A DNA stretch of 64,000 nucleotides from DATADD01 sp046262355. Lineage in GTDB: Bacteria > Actinomycetota > CADDZG01 > WHSQ01. Shown piece by piece: positions 41,716-49,492 of the stretch (its first letter is position 1; every line of letters begins with the position of its first letter). Below the pieces are notes generated by a model. The model was given only the letters and a program-made list of their open reading frames with translations, had not been told where the DNA came from and did no database searches. Both the position numbers and the translations under genes were made by a program. The stretch is from positions 1-64,000 of the forward strand of contig JBHEMX010000061.1 of assembly GCA_046262355.1 (NCBI GenBank). Reading direction: 5' to 3'.

Positions 41716-42609
41716 CTACAACTCGTCGATGAACACGGGGCTGGTTGCTCGGTATATGAGGTAGCCGATCACGAGGACGGCGGCGCATACGGCGGTGAGC
41801 ACGAGGAAAGGGCCGAGCTCCGGGAGGCGCCCGTCCATCAGGATTGCTCGATATGCCTTGAGCAGGTGCGCCATCGGGTTCAACTGAAGGATGAACTCGG
41901 ACCCCTCCGGCACGAAGCGCGGCCTATAGAAGATCGGCGTTATGTACCAGCCTAGAAGCGTGGCGAGGTCGACGAATAGATGCACATCGCGTAGGTAGAC
42001 GTTTGCGCTGCAGAGGGCGAAGCCGAGGCCCAACGTCAGCATCAGCTGGACGGCCAGGATCACCGGGAGCGCAAGCGCGGTGAGCGGGATCCCATCGCCC
42101 AGGACCAAGAAGAGCGCGAGCACAGGCAGCGCAGAGAAGTAGTCGAGGCCATCAGTGAGGACGCTCACGATGGGCACCGCCGTGCGCGACAGTCCCGGGC
42201 GAAAGAGAAGGTCGCGTCGATCGATCGCGCTTGATGTTGCCGACGATAGACCCGCCGAGAACCATTGCCACGAGATGAGGCCCGTGAAGACGAACACTCC
42301 GTAGTTCTCGATGCCCAGGGGGAGGATCCGCGTGAAGACGAAGGTCAGGATCGTGAGACGCGCCAGGGGCGTCCCCAGGGACCACAGCCAACCGAGGATG
42401 GCGCGTCGGTAGCGCAGACGGAACTCGCGACCTACGAGATGGGTAACGAGGTCCCATGCGTGCCTCGTACGCGCTGCTGTGGTTCCCAGTGACGCCGAGG
42501 GGTTCGTAGCGCTCAAGACCTTGCACGCCGCTTTCTGGACCGGTAGGCCGCTCTGCCCAACATCGTCTCCATCCTGAATCGGCCTTGCCCGGTCAGGCTT
42601 GAGAGGCAA
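41716..42609 (-). CDS. wzm: polysaccharide ABC transporter permease
   Basis: ABC-2-type permease that with Wzt would export an undecaprenyl-linked glycan. The core runs from about residue 45: RHAWDLVTHLVGREFRLRYR, AILGWLWSLGTPLARLTILTFVF, then five further hydrophobic segments and the family end (LNPMAHLLKAYRAILMDGRLP, then LVIGYLIYRATSPVFIDEL). Start uncertain: TTG 42609 gives a polar 30-residue extension; another TTG at about 42519 gives a more usual N-terminus. 297 aa at most. Confidence 0.88.
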   Translation of the reverse strand: MPLKPDRARPIQDGDDVGQSGLPVQKAACKVLSATNPSASLGTTAARTRHAWDLVTHLVGREFRLRYRRAILGWLWSLGTPLARLTILTFVFTRILPLGIENYGVFVFTGLISWQWFSAGLSSATSSAIDRRDLLFRPGLSRTAVPIVSVLTDGLDYFSALPVLALFLVLGDGIPLTALALPVILAVQLMLTLGLGFALCSANVYLRDVHLFVDLATLLGWYITPIFYRPRFVPEGSEFILQLNPMAHLLKAYRAILMDGRLPELGPFLVLTAVCAAVLVIGYLIYRATSPVFIDEL

Positions 42610-42915
42610 GCCCCGCGAAGGTCCTTGCTCTGCGCTCCCCGGGGGCCCATCGTCTTTCCGTCTCGCTTCGGCTTGCCGATCCGGCCGGCATCCTTCACTC
42701 CCACCGGTCGCAGCCGAGGTCTCAGCCGGACGAATCCCTCCTCATCCTATCCAGGCCTCTCGCGAAAGCGTGCCCGGGCTCCGACGCAGGGGTGCCCCGT
42801 CCCCAGCGGTGCCCGCGGCTCAAGACCCACGCCGCTCGGCCCGAACCTCTACTAGACAACCGCGGCGGTGGGGACCATCCGGCGCGCCGGCCCAACCGGT
42901 TCGAGAAAGAGAAGA
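42610..42915. other. 306-bp divergent intergenic region
   Basis: Separates wzm from the CDP-alcohol phosphatidyltransferase gene. It should contain promoters in both directions, but I see no convincing -10/-35 pair, repeat or RNA. GTG 42868 would extend the downstream protein by 16 residues. Confidence 0.3.
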
Positions 42916-43668
42916 GTGAGACGCATAAGCGTCCTTTCATCCGACCTGACCCAGAGGGAGTTCCGCGACCGGTTCGCCCGTGGCGGCTATTGGTGGACGA
43001 TGGCCGTGAACCAGAACCTCGGGGCCGCCCTCGCGGTGATCGCGATCCGCCTCGGCGTGCAGCCGGTTCAGCTGTCGCTTCTAAATGTCCTCACCGGCGC
43101 CGCGACAAGCGCGTGGGTGCTGTTGCTCCACGGATCGCGGCCCCTGACGGCCGCGATCGTCGGGCTCCTTGGATGGCAGACGGCCTACAGTCTCGACTGC
43201 GCCGATGGTCAGGTCGCGCGCGCGACGGCCCGATCGTCGCCGGCAGGAGCGGTGCTCGATCTCCTCAGCGACTTCTTCGTGCAGATAACGGTGATCTTCA
43301 CGATGCTCCAGATAGCCGCCGACGGGATGGACCCGACGTGGATCTCGGGCTTCGCCGTGTTCGTAACCGGGGGCTGGCTGATCTCTCCCTATTACGGAGG
43401 GATACTGGGTCTACACGACTTCTCTTCCGGCCGGCGCGACCCGAGGTCGTTCAGGGCCCTCGCGAAACACTCGCGCGACTATGGGTTTCACGTCGCGATA
43501 CTGCCCGCGGCCATGCTGATCGGGGCGCCTCTTGTTGCCTCGATCCTGGCGGGCATAGCGGTGCTCAACTTCCTTGCGCTGTTCGTCGGCCTCACGAGGC
43601 ACGGGCGAGGCCACGCGCCCGAGTCGGCCCGACCGCGACGGACGCGAAGGCAGCGTGGGCGTGGGTAG
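42916..43668 (+). CDS. CDP-alcohol phosphatidyltransferase family protein
   Basis: Integral membrane enzyme joining a CDP-linked lipid or alcohol to a hydroxyl acceptor. The full catalytic signature is present near residues 90-115 as DCADGQVAR, eight residues, G, AVL, D, LLS, D, fitting D-x2-D-G-x2-A-R-x8-G-x3-D-x3-D exactly. About six membrane segments surround it. About 250 aa. GTG 42916 after a purine-rich AGAAAGAGAAGA is chosen. Its position opposite wzm/wzt suggests a role in the lipid or phospho-sugar part of the exported polymer, but ordinary phospholipid synthesis is equally possible. Confidence 0.85.
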   Translation: MRRISVLSSDLTQREFRDRFARGGYWWTMAVNQNLGAALAVIAIRLGVQPVQLSLLNVLTGAATSAWVLLLHGSRPLTAAIVGLLGWQTAYSLDCADGQVARATARSSPAGAVLDLLSDFFVQITVIFTMLQIAADGMDPTWISGFAVFVTGGWLISPYYGGILGLHDFSSGRRDPRSFRALAKHSRDYGFHVAILPAAMLIGAPLVASILAGIAVLNFLALFVGLTRHGRGHAPESARPRRTRRQRGRG

Positions 43669-43731
43669 CTCCGGCCCTGCGTCCGGTCCGCCTCCCGTCC
43701 GGCGCGCCGTCTCTCGAGGAGCTGCTGCCGA

Positions 43732-44436
43732 TCAGCGCGCGCGACGGAACGTCTCCTCGCTGATGCCGCTTCGGAGGAACTCCTCGCCCAGCGCAGCGAT
43801 CAATCCCTCGGTCTGGCTGATCTGCGCCCGCAGCGCCCTCACCTTGGCTTCGAGCAGATCGCCCGTCACGGAGAAGTTGATGGAGAGCTCCTCGACCGGC
43901 GTGACCTCGGGCGTGCCCGGCTCGAACACGTTGTGCTGGTTGAGTGTGTCGACGAAGCTTTGCGCCCAATCTGGAGTCACGGTCGCGTAGCAGAGACGCG
44001 CCCCCGGCTTGGCGGCGCGCTCGAAAGCGGCGGTCGTCCAGCGCGACACGGCGATGTGGTCGTGGTGTCCGGTCTGACCGTCCGGTCCGAACGTGAGGAC
44101 CGTATCGGGGGCCACGGCCTCGAGGATCGTCGCGACCTTGGCGACGCCCTCTTCGTGCGGGACCGACTCGCAGGTGCCGTCCCTGTAGTCGAGCCAGTGG
44201 TGCTCGCGCACGCCAAGGATCGTCAGCGCCTCATCGAGCTCGGCCTCTCGGATCCGAGCGATGTCCGACGCGGGCCAGCGCTGTTCGTCTTGTGATCCCG
44301 CCTCGCCGCGCGTCGCGGTCACACAAACGACGCGCCTCCCCTCCCGGCCCGCCGCGGCCATCACGCCGGCGGAGAGATACGTTTCGTCGTCCGGGTGGGC
44401 CCAGACCCCGAGGATCGTGCCGAGCTCAGGCTCCAT
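43732..44436 (-). CDS. PIG-L/MshB-family N-acetyl-sugar deacetylase
   Basis: 234-aa LmbE-like zinc deacetylase. The zinc motif AHPDDE is at residues 13-18 (GVWAHPDDETYLSAGVMAAA) and the third ligand is in GPDGQTGHHDHIAVSRW. TATRGEAGS and LGVREHHWLDYRDGTCES are further family blocks. Candidates include MshB (mycothiol), Mca or a glycan deacetylase; the sequence alone does not decide. ATG 44436 with a G-rich site upstream; the longer frame is rejected. Divergent from the ferritin-like operon. Confidence 0.88.
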   Translation of the reverse strand: MEPELGTILGVWAHPDDETYLSAGVMAAAGREGRRVVCVTATRGEAGSQDEQRWPASDIARIREAELDEALTILGVREHHWLDYRDGTCESVPHEEGVAKVATILEAVAPDTVLTFGPDGQTGHHDHIAVSRWTTAAFERAAKPGARLCYATVTPDWAQSFVDTLNQHNVFEPGTPEVTPVEELSINFSVTGDLLEAKVRALRAQISQTEGLIAALGEEFLRSGISEETFRRAR

Positions 44437-44600
44437 GCCCCCCTTATACCTAAGCGAGCCGGACGACGCACGGTCCACGATCCACCCAGATTCACCCAAA
44501 TCCCCCTTGAGAGAGGTGCTCGAGTTCTGGTTGTATTCAGGCCGGGAGGAATCACGGATCCGCGCACGTCGCTCTGTGCGTTCAAAGGGGGGGTCATCCC

Positions 44601-45245
44601 ATGACCGAGCACGTATGCGTTGAGGTGGTCGACGACGCGGCCACGCTCGACGAGGCGTCATCTTTCTCGAGGGCGGAGTTCCTCTCGCGGTCGCTCGCTG
44701 CCGGGGGGATCGTCGTTGCGGGCGGCGTCGTGCTCGCCGGGCTCCCGAGACTCTCTGCGGCGGCGCCGCCCTCTGCCTCGATGGATCTGCGCATACTCAA
44801 CTTCTTCCTCCTCCTCGAGCGACTCCAGGAGGCCTTCTACGCCCGGGCGCTCGACGAGGGCGCGCTCACCGGCGCCGCAGCCGAGGTCGCCGAGACCGTG
44901 GCGGAGCACGAGCAGGCGCACGTCGCCTTCCTCGAGGAGCTCCTCGGCGACGACGCCGACGGTGCGCCGAGCTTCGACTTCGGCGACTCCACGTCTGACA
45001 ACGACAGGTTCATGGCGGCGGCCCTCATGCTCGAGGAGACGACGGCCGCGGCGTACATAGGCCAGGGCGCCAATCTCACGATCGACAAGATCCTGGCGGC
45101 GGCGAGGATCGTGTCCGTCGAGGCGCGTCACGCGGCTTGGCTGCGCGACCTGCTCGGCAAGAAACCGGCGCCCCGCGCCGCTGATCAAGCGAAGACGGAG
45201 AAACAGGTCAACGCCGCGATCGAGGCGACCGGATTCGTCAAGTAG
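44601..45245 (+). CDS. exported ferritin-like domain protein 1
   Basis: 214 aa. A Tat/Sec-like signal region (SRAEFLSRSLAAGGIVVAGG) is followed by a four-helix ferritin-like domain (Ferritin_2 type) with ligand-like positions in LLLERLQEAFYARAL, ETVAEHEQAHVAFLEELL, LMLEETTAAAYIGQ and SVEARHAAWLRDLLG. Such proteins are often desiccation- or stress-related; iron binding is inferred from the ExxH pairs. First of four genes in a row, with a paralogue 35 bp downstream. Confidence 0.82.
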   Translation: MTEHVCVEVVDDAATLDEASSFSRAEFLSRSLAAGGIVVAGGVVLAGLPRLSAAAPPSASMDLRILNFFLLLERLQEAFYARALDEGALTGAAAEVAETVAEHEQAHVAFLEELLGDDADGAPSFDFGDSTSDNDRFMAAALMLEETTAAAYIGQGANLTIDKILAAARIVSVEARHAAWLRDLLGKKPAPRAADQAKTEKQVNAAIEATGFVK

Positions 45246-45280
45246 CCGAGCGGTACTCTTGGCAGTCAGGAGAAGATCCG

Positions 45281-45970
45281 ATGTCTGACTTCACTCTCGA
45301 AGAGCTCGACCAGGACGGCGCCTTCTGCGATGCGCTGGAACGGGTTCAAGGCCCCACGAGGGCGGAGTTCCTGCGCAAGGCGGTCGTCGGCGGAGGGACG
45401 CTGCTCGCCGCTCTGGCGGCTCCGCCGAGGGAGGCGCTGGCGAAGACCGACGACATCTCGATCCTGAACTTCGATCTCACGTTCGAGTACCTGCAGGCGA
45501 CCTTCTACACGGAGACCGAGCGCGTCGGCACGGTCGACAAGATGCGCCCCGAGATGGCGCGCTGGGCGCGCGTCTTCGGTGCTCACGAGCGCGCGCACGT
45601 CAAGATCCTCAAAGACGTCCTCGGCGACGCAGGCGTGAAAAAGCCCTTCTTTAACTTCCAAGGCGTTACCGAGGACCCCACGAGGTTCGCCAGAACGGCG
45701 GTCGCGATGGAGGACCTCACGACCGCGCTGCTTGCGGGCCAGGCGCCGCGCATCAACTCGCGTGCTCTCGTCGCGGCGATCTTTTCGCTGCTCACCGTCG
45801 AGGCGCGCCACGCAGCATGGGTACGCAACGTCGTCGGCTTCACTCCTGTGGTGAGCGCCTTCGACGATCCGAAGTCGCTCACGGAGGTGGGCCGCGTTGT
45901 GAACGACACGAATTTCATAGCTTCGCGGCCTCAGACGCAGGTGAGGGGAGCGCCGAGGTTCACCGGATGA
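45281..45970 (+). CDS. exported ferritin-like domain protein 2
   Basis: 229 aa, a diverged paralogue of the preceding gene, sharing RAEFLRKAVVGGG at the signal region and the helices ILNFDLTFEYLQATFYTE, FGAHERAHVKILKDVLGD, AVAMEDLTTALLAGQ and LTVEARHAAWVRNVVG. A Phe-rich loop (KKPFFNFQGVTEDP) replaces the acidic loop of protein 1. A tandem duplication with divergence is likely. ATG 45281 with AGGAGA upstream. Its stop overlaps the L,D-transpeptidase ATG. Confidence 0.82.
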   Translation: MSDFTLEELDQDGAFCDALERVQGPTRAEFLRKAVVGGGTLLAALAAPPREALAKTDDISILNFDLTFEYLQATFYTETERVGTVDKMRPEMARWARVFGAHERAHVKILKDVLGDAGVKKPFFNFQGVTEDPTRFARTAVAMEDLTTALLAGQAPRINSRALVAAIFSLLTVEARHAAWVRNVVGFTPVVSAFDDPKSLTEVGRVVNDTNFIASRPQTQVRGAPRFTG

Positions 45971-46803
45971 TCGAGACGGGTGTGAGGCGGTGGAGCGTCG
46001 CTCCTTCGACGCTGATCGTGGGAGCTTTCCTGATCGTCGTGGCGGCGGTCGGGACGATCGCGCTCGAGCCCCCCGCGCCCGCCGCGCCCGGGATCGCGAC
46101 GCCCTCGACCGGCGCGCTCCGAACGCGCTCGCTGCCGCAGCCGGTGCAGCCCGCGTTCATCGTCCCGCGTCCGGTGCCGCTGTCGTCGTCCAGATCCGTC
46201 TCGCACTGGGCGCCGGTGGCGCTCGCGATCACGGCGCGCACGCACCCGGATGTGCAGGCTCCGGTGATCGCGGAGCTGTCGACGAGCACGCCGGAGGGGA
46301 CCCAGAACATCGCGCAGGTGCTCACCACGGCGAAAGGTCGCGATGGCCGGCTGTGGGCCCGAGTGCGGCTGCCGGTCCTGCCCAACAACACAGTAGGCTG
46401 GGTTCCGCGCACCGCTCTCGGCGGGCTCGGCGTGGTGAGGACACGGCTGATCGTGGACCTCGACGCTCGGACGGCCACGCTGTACCGCTCCGGCGAGGCG
46501 ATCTTCAACGCACCTGTGGGGGTCGGCCGGGCCGCGTGGCCGACGCCCAGAGGCCGGTTCTATATTCGCAACAAGTTGACGAGCTTCAGCAGCGCCGCCT
46601 ACGGCCCTCTCGCGTTCGGCACGAGCGCGAGGTCGGATGTGCTCACGGATTGGCCCGCGGGCGGGTTCATCGGGATCCACGGCACGGATCAGCCCGAGCT
46701 GTTGCCGGGAGCCGTCTCGCATGGGTGCATCCGAATGAGCAACGACGACATCCTCGAGCTGGGCCGGCTGATGCCGGTGGGCACACCCCTGACGATCCGG
46801 TGA
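45967..46803 (+). CDS. L,D-transpeptidase (YkuD family)
   Basis: 278-aa exported enzyme forming 3-3 peptidoglycan cross-links or attaching proteins to the wall. N-terminal membrane/signal segment (STLIVGAFLIVVAAVGTIAL), a Pro-rich linker, an SH3-like region (residues about 80-155, ending VGWVPRTALGG), then the YkuD domain with RLIVDLDARTATLYRSGEAI, GRAAWPTPRGRFYI and the catalytic GIHGTDQPELLPGAVSHGCI followed by RMSNDDILEL. His and Cys are intact. Coupled on both sides (ATGA and GTGA). Confidence 0.93.
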   Translation: MIETGVRRWSVAPSTLIVGAFLIVVAAVGTIALEPPAPAAPGIATPSTGALRTRSLPQPVQPAFIVPRPVPLSSSRSVSHWAPVALAITARTHPDVQAPVIAELSTSTPEGTQNIAQVLTTAKGRDGRLWARVRLPVLPNNTVGWVPRTALGGLGVVRTRLIVDLDARTATLYRSGEAIFNAPVGVGRAAWPTPRGRFYIRNKLTSFSSAAYGPLAFGTSARSDVLTDWPAGGFIGIHGTDQPELLPGAVSHGCIRMSNDDILELGRLMPVGTPLTIR

Positions 46804-47690
46804 GAGCTCGCCGCGGTGACCACAGAGCGATGTGGTTGGGACCGTGTGCGCTCGCCCTCGCGGCCTCCCTGGCGGCGGCGCCCGCCCTCGCCGCCTCCGA
46901 GGCACATGGCGTCGGCGTCGTCGTAGGGGCGAAGGACGGCCGGAAGAAAGATCGCCCCAAGGATCCTGATCCGACCGGGCTGTGGGAGCTCTACCCCTTG
47001 AACCCGCTCGAGGGCAAGACGCCCGAGCCCGGAGAGGTCGACGACAAGGAGACCGCACAGGAGGGCGCACCGGAGCAGCCCCCAGCGCAGGAGCAGCCCC
47101 CAGCGCAGGAGCAGCCGGAGACACAGGAGCAGCCGGAGTCACAGCTGCAGAGCGGTGACACGACCGTGGAGACATCCGAGCCGGGGGGGCCAGCGCAGGA
47201 CGAAGAGGCGTCTCCGTCGATCGGGCTGCTGGTCGCATTCGCCGTGGTCGCGGTGGGCGCGGCGTTGTGGCTCCTGCTTCGGCGAGCCGCAGGGACGAGG
47301 ACCTCCCCCGCCCCGCGCGCGCCGGCACCTGCCGCGCCCGGGCGCGCGGTCGCACGCCCGACCGGACCGACGCCTTCCCCCGGTCCTGCCGCGGCCGCCT
47401 CCAACGGCCTGGCGCCCTCCGCCTCCCATGATGTGGAGGAGGCTCCGGTCGCGATCGAGAGGGAGCACGTCCGGGTGCATCTGTCCGACGGGCGCTCCAT
47501 AGAAGGCTGGCGCAGGGGTAGATACTCGACGGAGCAGCGAGTGCTCGTGCTCGACGTCGACGACGTCTACGACTCCAGCGGGAAGAAGGTGGCGAGCACG
47601 CCGCTCGATTCCTTCCTTCTGCCGCCCCAGATCGAGAAGGTCGAGCTGCTCGACTCCGAGCAAGACGCCCGCCACCAGCCTCAGGGCTAG
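46800..47690 (+). CDS. exported single-pass membrane protein with Gln/Pro repeat region
   Basis: About 296 aa, unrecognised. A signal peptide (CALALAASLAAAPALAA) is followed by a charged stretch and then near-perfect repeats of EQPPAQ/EQPETQ (residues about 82-105, encoded by 15-18-bp DNA repeats at 47074-47144). One membrane helix (IGLLVAFAVVAVGAALWLLL), a Pro/Ala-rich linker and a C-terminal domain (VRVHLSDGRSIEGWRRGRYS, VLVLDVDDVYDSSGKKV) complete it. GTG 46800 overlaps the preceding stop; ATG 46830 is possible. It may act in the same envelope process as the L,D-transpeptidase (inference). Confidence 0.72.
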   Translation: MRARRGDHRAMWLGPCALALAASLAAAPALAASEAHGVGVVVGAKDGRKKDRPKDPDPTGLWELYPLNPLEGKTPEPGEVDDKETAQEGAPEQPPAQEQPPAQEQPETQEQPESQLQSGDTTVETSEPGGPAQDEEASPSIGLLVAFAVVAVGAALWLLLRRAAGTRTSPAPRAPAPAAPGRAVARPTGPTPSPGPAAAASNGLAPSASHDVEEAPVAIEREHVRVHLSDGRSIEGWRRGRYSTEQRVLVLDVDDVYDSSGKKVASTPLDSFLLPPQIEKVELLDSEQDARHQPQG

Positions 47691-47747
47691 AACGAGAACC
47701 TCGCCGCCCTCCCGCCGGCGCGCGCATCACACGAGCGGCACCGCTCC

Positions 47748-48273
47748 CTAGTCGTAGACGGGGCGGCCACGCTCGTCGCGCCGGACCATCTCGCTCAACC
47801 TGTGATCTTGGCGCTTGACCGCGTCGATGAGATGCACGACGTCCACGCCGTCGAGCGCCAGCGCGTCGGAGATCATCCTGCGATGACAGCGCCACCACAG
47901 GGTCTCGGCACACATGATCACGAGCGCGTCGTCACGAGCCCGCTCCTCGAGTGCCTCGAGCGCCGCGCGGAACCCGTCGGTGTCCATGTGGTCCGCATAG
48001 TTGCGAAAGGCGGCGACCCTGAGCGCCGAGCCTCACGTCATCCGGCTCGCGCGAAGCGCTCCGACGTCCGCCCAACTCTTCTCCCCACCACTTGTAAGAG
48101 ATGCCGGCGCGCTCGAGCGCCTCGGCCAGAGGCGCGCTTGCGAAGTGAGGATGCCTGCGCGAGCCTGGAAAGCGCCGGACGTCGACCAGCGTCCCTACTT
48201 CGGCCGCCCCGAGGATGTCCTTCAGCTCCTCGAGCGTGCGCGTGCCGTGACCGATCGTGTGGATCTTCGCCAC
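47748..48273 (-). pseudogene. DUF488 family protein, frameshifted
   Basis: DUF488 is a small family of unknown function. The first frame has MAKIHTIGHGTRTLEELKDI, TLVDVRRFPGSRRHPHF and GISYKWWGEELGGRR. The second has AAFRNYADHMDTDGF, CAETLWWRCHRRMISDALAL and VDVVHLIDAVKRQ. They join near 48024-48030, where dropping one G of the minus-strand ctcggcgctc gives a continuous DDVRLALRVAAF. Either the gene is freshly broken or the assembly has a single-base error. Otherwise complete, about 175 aa. Confidence 0.75.
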
Positions 48274-48281
48274 CCGAGCCC

Positions 48282-48659
48282 CTACGCGATCGGCGCGCCG
48301 GGCTCGACCTCATCCTCGAGGCGTAGCAGCCGGACGGTGTCGTCGTCGCCGATCGCTCCGAGCACGAGGAACTCGCTCGTGAAGCCGGCTATGCGTTTGG
48401 CTCCAAGGTTGACGGCACCGACGACCATTCGTCCCTCGAGCTCGGCGCGCCCGTAGTTGGTCACCTGAGCGCTCGTCCACAGCACGCCGACGGGCGCACC
48501 GAAGTCCACCGCAAGCTTGTAGGCAGGCTTGCGCGCCTCCGGGAAGGGCTCAACGGCAACGACCCGCCCGGCCCGCATGTCGATGTCGAAGAACGCGCCG
48601 GGAGCCACGGCGGTCTTTCTCGGCGCGCCTTCGCTTGGTCCCCTCTCGATCGCTGCCAC
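48282..48659 (-). CDS. CsaA-like tRNA-binding domain protein
   Basis: 125 aa. The OB-fold tRNA-binding domain shared with the C-terminus of MetRS and Trbp111 is clear: FFDIDMRAGRVVAVEPFPEA, KPAYKLAVDFGAPVG, TSAQVTNYGRAELEGRMVVG, then AVNLGAKRIAGFTSEFLVLG. The NLGxKRIAGxxSEFLVLG block is typical of CsaA, a dimeric secretion-related chaperone or tRNA-binding protein. It notably complements the short MetG of this genome, which lacks this domain. GTG 48659 is divergent from the glycosylase gene by 20 bp. Confidence 0.87.
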   Translation of the reverse strand: MAAIERGPSEGAPRKTAVAPGAFFDIDMRAGRVVAVEPFPEARKPAYKLAVDFGAPVGVLWTSAQVTNYGRAELEGRMVVGAVNLGAKRIAGFTSEFLVLGAIGDDDTVRLLRLEDEVEPGAPIA

Positions 48660-48665
48660 GGCGAC

Positions 48666-48671
48666 TAACCT
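48666..48671 (+). promoter_or_regulatory. candidate -10 box for the DNA glycosylase gene
   Basis: TAACCT ends eight bases before ATG 48680; no Shine-Dalgarno is present. It lies in the 20-bp gap between divergent starts, so the minus-strand promoter must overlap it or lie inside the glycosylase gene. Confidence 0.3.
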
Positions 48672-48679
48672 AACAATCG

Positions 48680-49483
48680 ATGCCCGAGTTGCCGGAGGTC
48701 GAATCGGTGCGGCGACAGCTCGATCCCGAGCTTGCGGAGCGGCGCTTCGTCGACGCGTGGTGGGATCCTCATCCTGCGGTGCCGCGCGAGTTCCACCGCG
48801 TCGATCTCGTCGTGGGCCGCAAGGTGCAAAGCGTCGGACGCCGCGGCAAGTTCCTGATCGCACCCCTGGATGAGGGCCTCGAGCTCATCATGCACCTCGG
48901 CATGACGGGCTCCTTCCGGTTCGACGTGAGCGACGACCACGCGCGCGCCAGACTGTGGCTCGACGACGGGCGCGAGCTGGTGTTCCGAGACGTGCGGCGC
49001 TTCGGGCGTATCGCCGTCGTGGATGCCGGCGACTACGCGGCGATACCGACGCTCGCGTTGCTTGGACCAGAGCCGCTGTCCGACGAGTTCGATCCTGCCG
49101 CGTTCGCGCTCGAACTGGCGCGCACGAGGGCTCCGATCAAGCCGTACCTTCTCTCGCAGCGACCGGTCGCCGGGGTGGGCAACATCTACGCCGACGAGGC
49201 GCTGTGGCGCGCCCGCATCCATCCCATGTCACGTCGCATAGGCGGCCGGCGCGCATCTGCCTTGCATTCGGCGATCCGAGAGGTGCTGGGGGATGCGATC
49301 GAGCGCGAGGGAACGACGTTTCGCGACTACGTCATGGTGAACGGCGACGGCGGACGCAACGCGGACTTCCTGATCGCCTACGGCCGCGTCGGGCGGCCGT
49401 GTCCTCGCTGCGGGACGGCCCTGAGGAAGATCGTGCTGGGCGGCCGCGGCACGACGTATTGCCCACGCTGCCAGCGGCACTGA
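48680..49483 (+). CDS. mutM: Fpg/Nei-family formamidopyrimidine-DNA glycosylase
   Basis: Removes oxidised purines such as 8-oxoguanine and nicks the abasic site. 267 aa: N-terminal catalytic Pro and Glu in PELPEVESVRRQLDPEL, GRRGKFLIAPLDEG, LIMHLGMTGSFRF, FRDVRRFGRI, the H2TH region (PVAGVGNIYADEALWRARIHP), and the zinc finger GRPCPRCGTALRKI, GGRGTTYCPRCQ. The Lys of the beta-sheet domain is present (GKFLI). Fpg versus Nei1 assignment rests on general similarity. Confidence 0.93.
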   Translation: MPELPEVESVRRQLDPELAERRFVDAWWDPHPAVPREFHRVDLVVGRKVQSVGRRGKFLIAPLDEGLELIMHLGMTGSFRFDVSDDHARARLWLDDGRELVFRDVRRFGRIAVVDAGDYAAIPTLALLGPEPLSDEFDPAAFALELARTRAPIKPYLLSQRPVAGVGNIYADEALWRARIHPMSRRIGGRRASALHSAIREVLGDAIEREGTTFRDYVMVNGDGGRNADFLIAYGRVGRPCPRCGTALRKIVLGGRGTTYCPRCQRH

Positions 49484-49492
49484 TGCATGGCG

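Noticed and set aside
44601..45970. Tat (twin-arginine) signals on the ferritin-like proteins
   Set aside because: The signal regions contain single arginines (SRAEF, TRAEFLRK) and no RR pair, so a Tat assignment is not supported.
45931..47913. 660-residue minus-strand frame across the L,D-transpeptidase genes
   Set aside because: Arg/Ser/Pro-rich antisense artefact crossing several genuine plus-strand genes.
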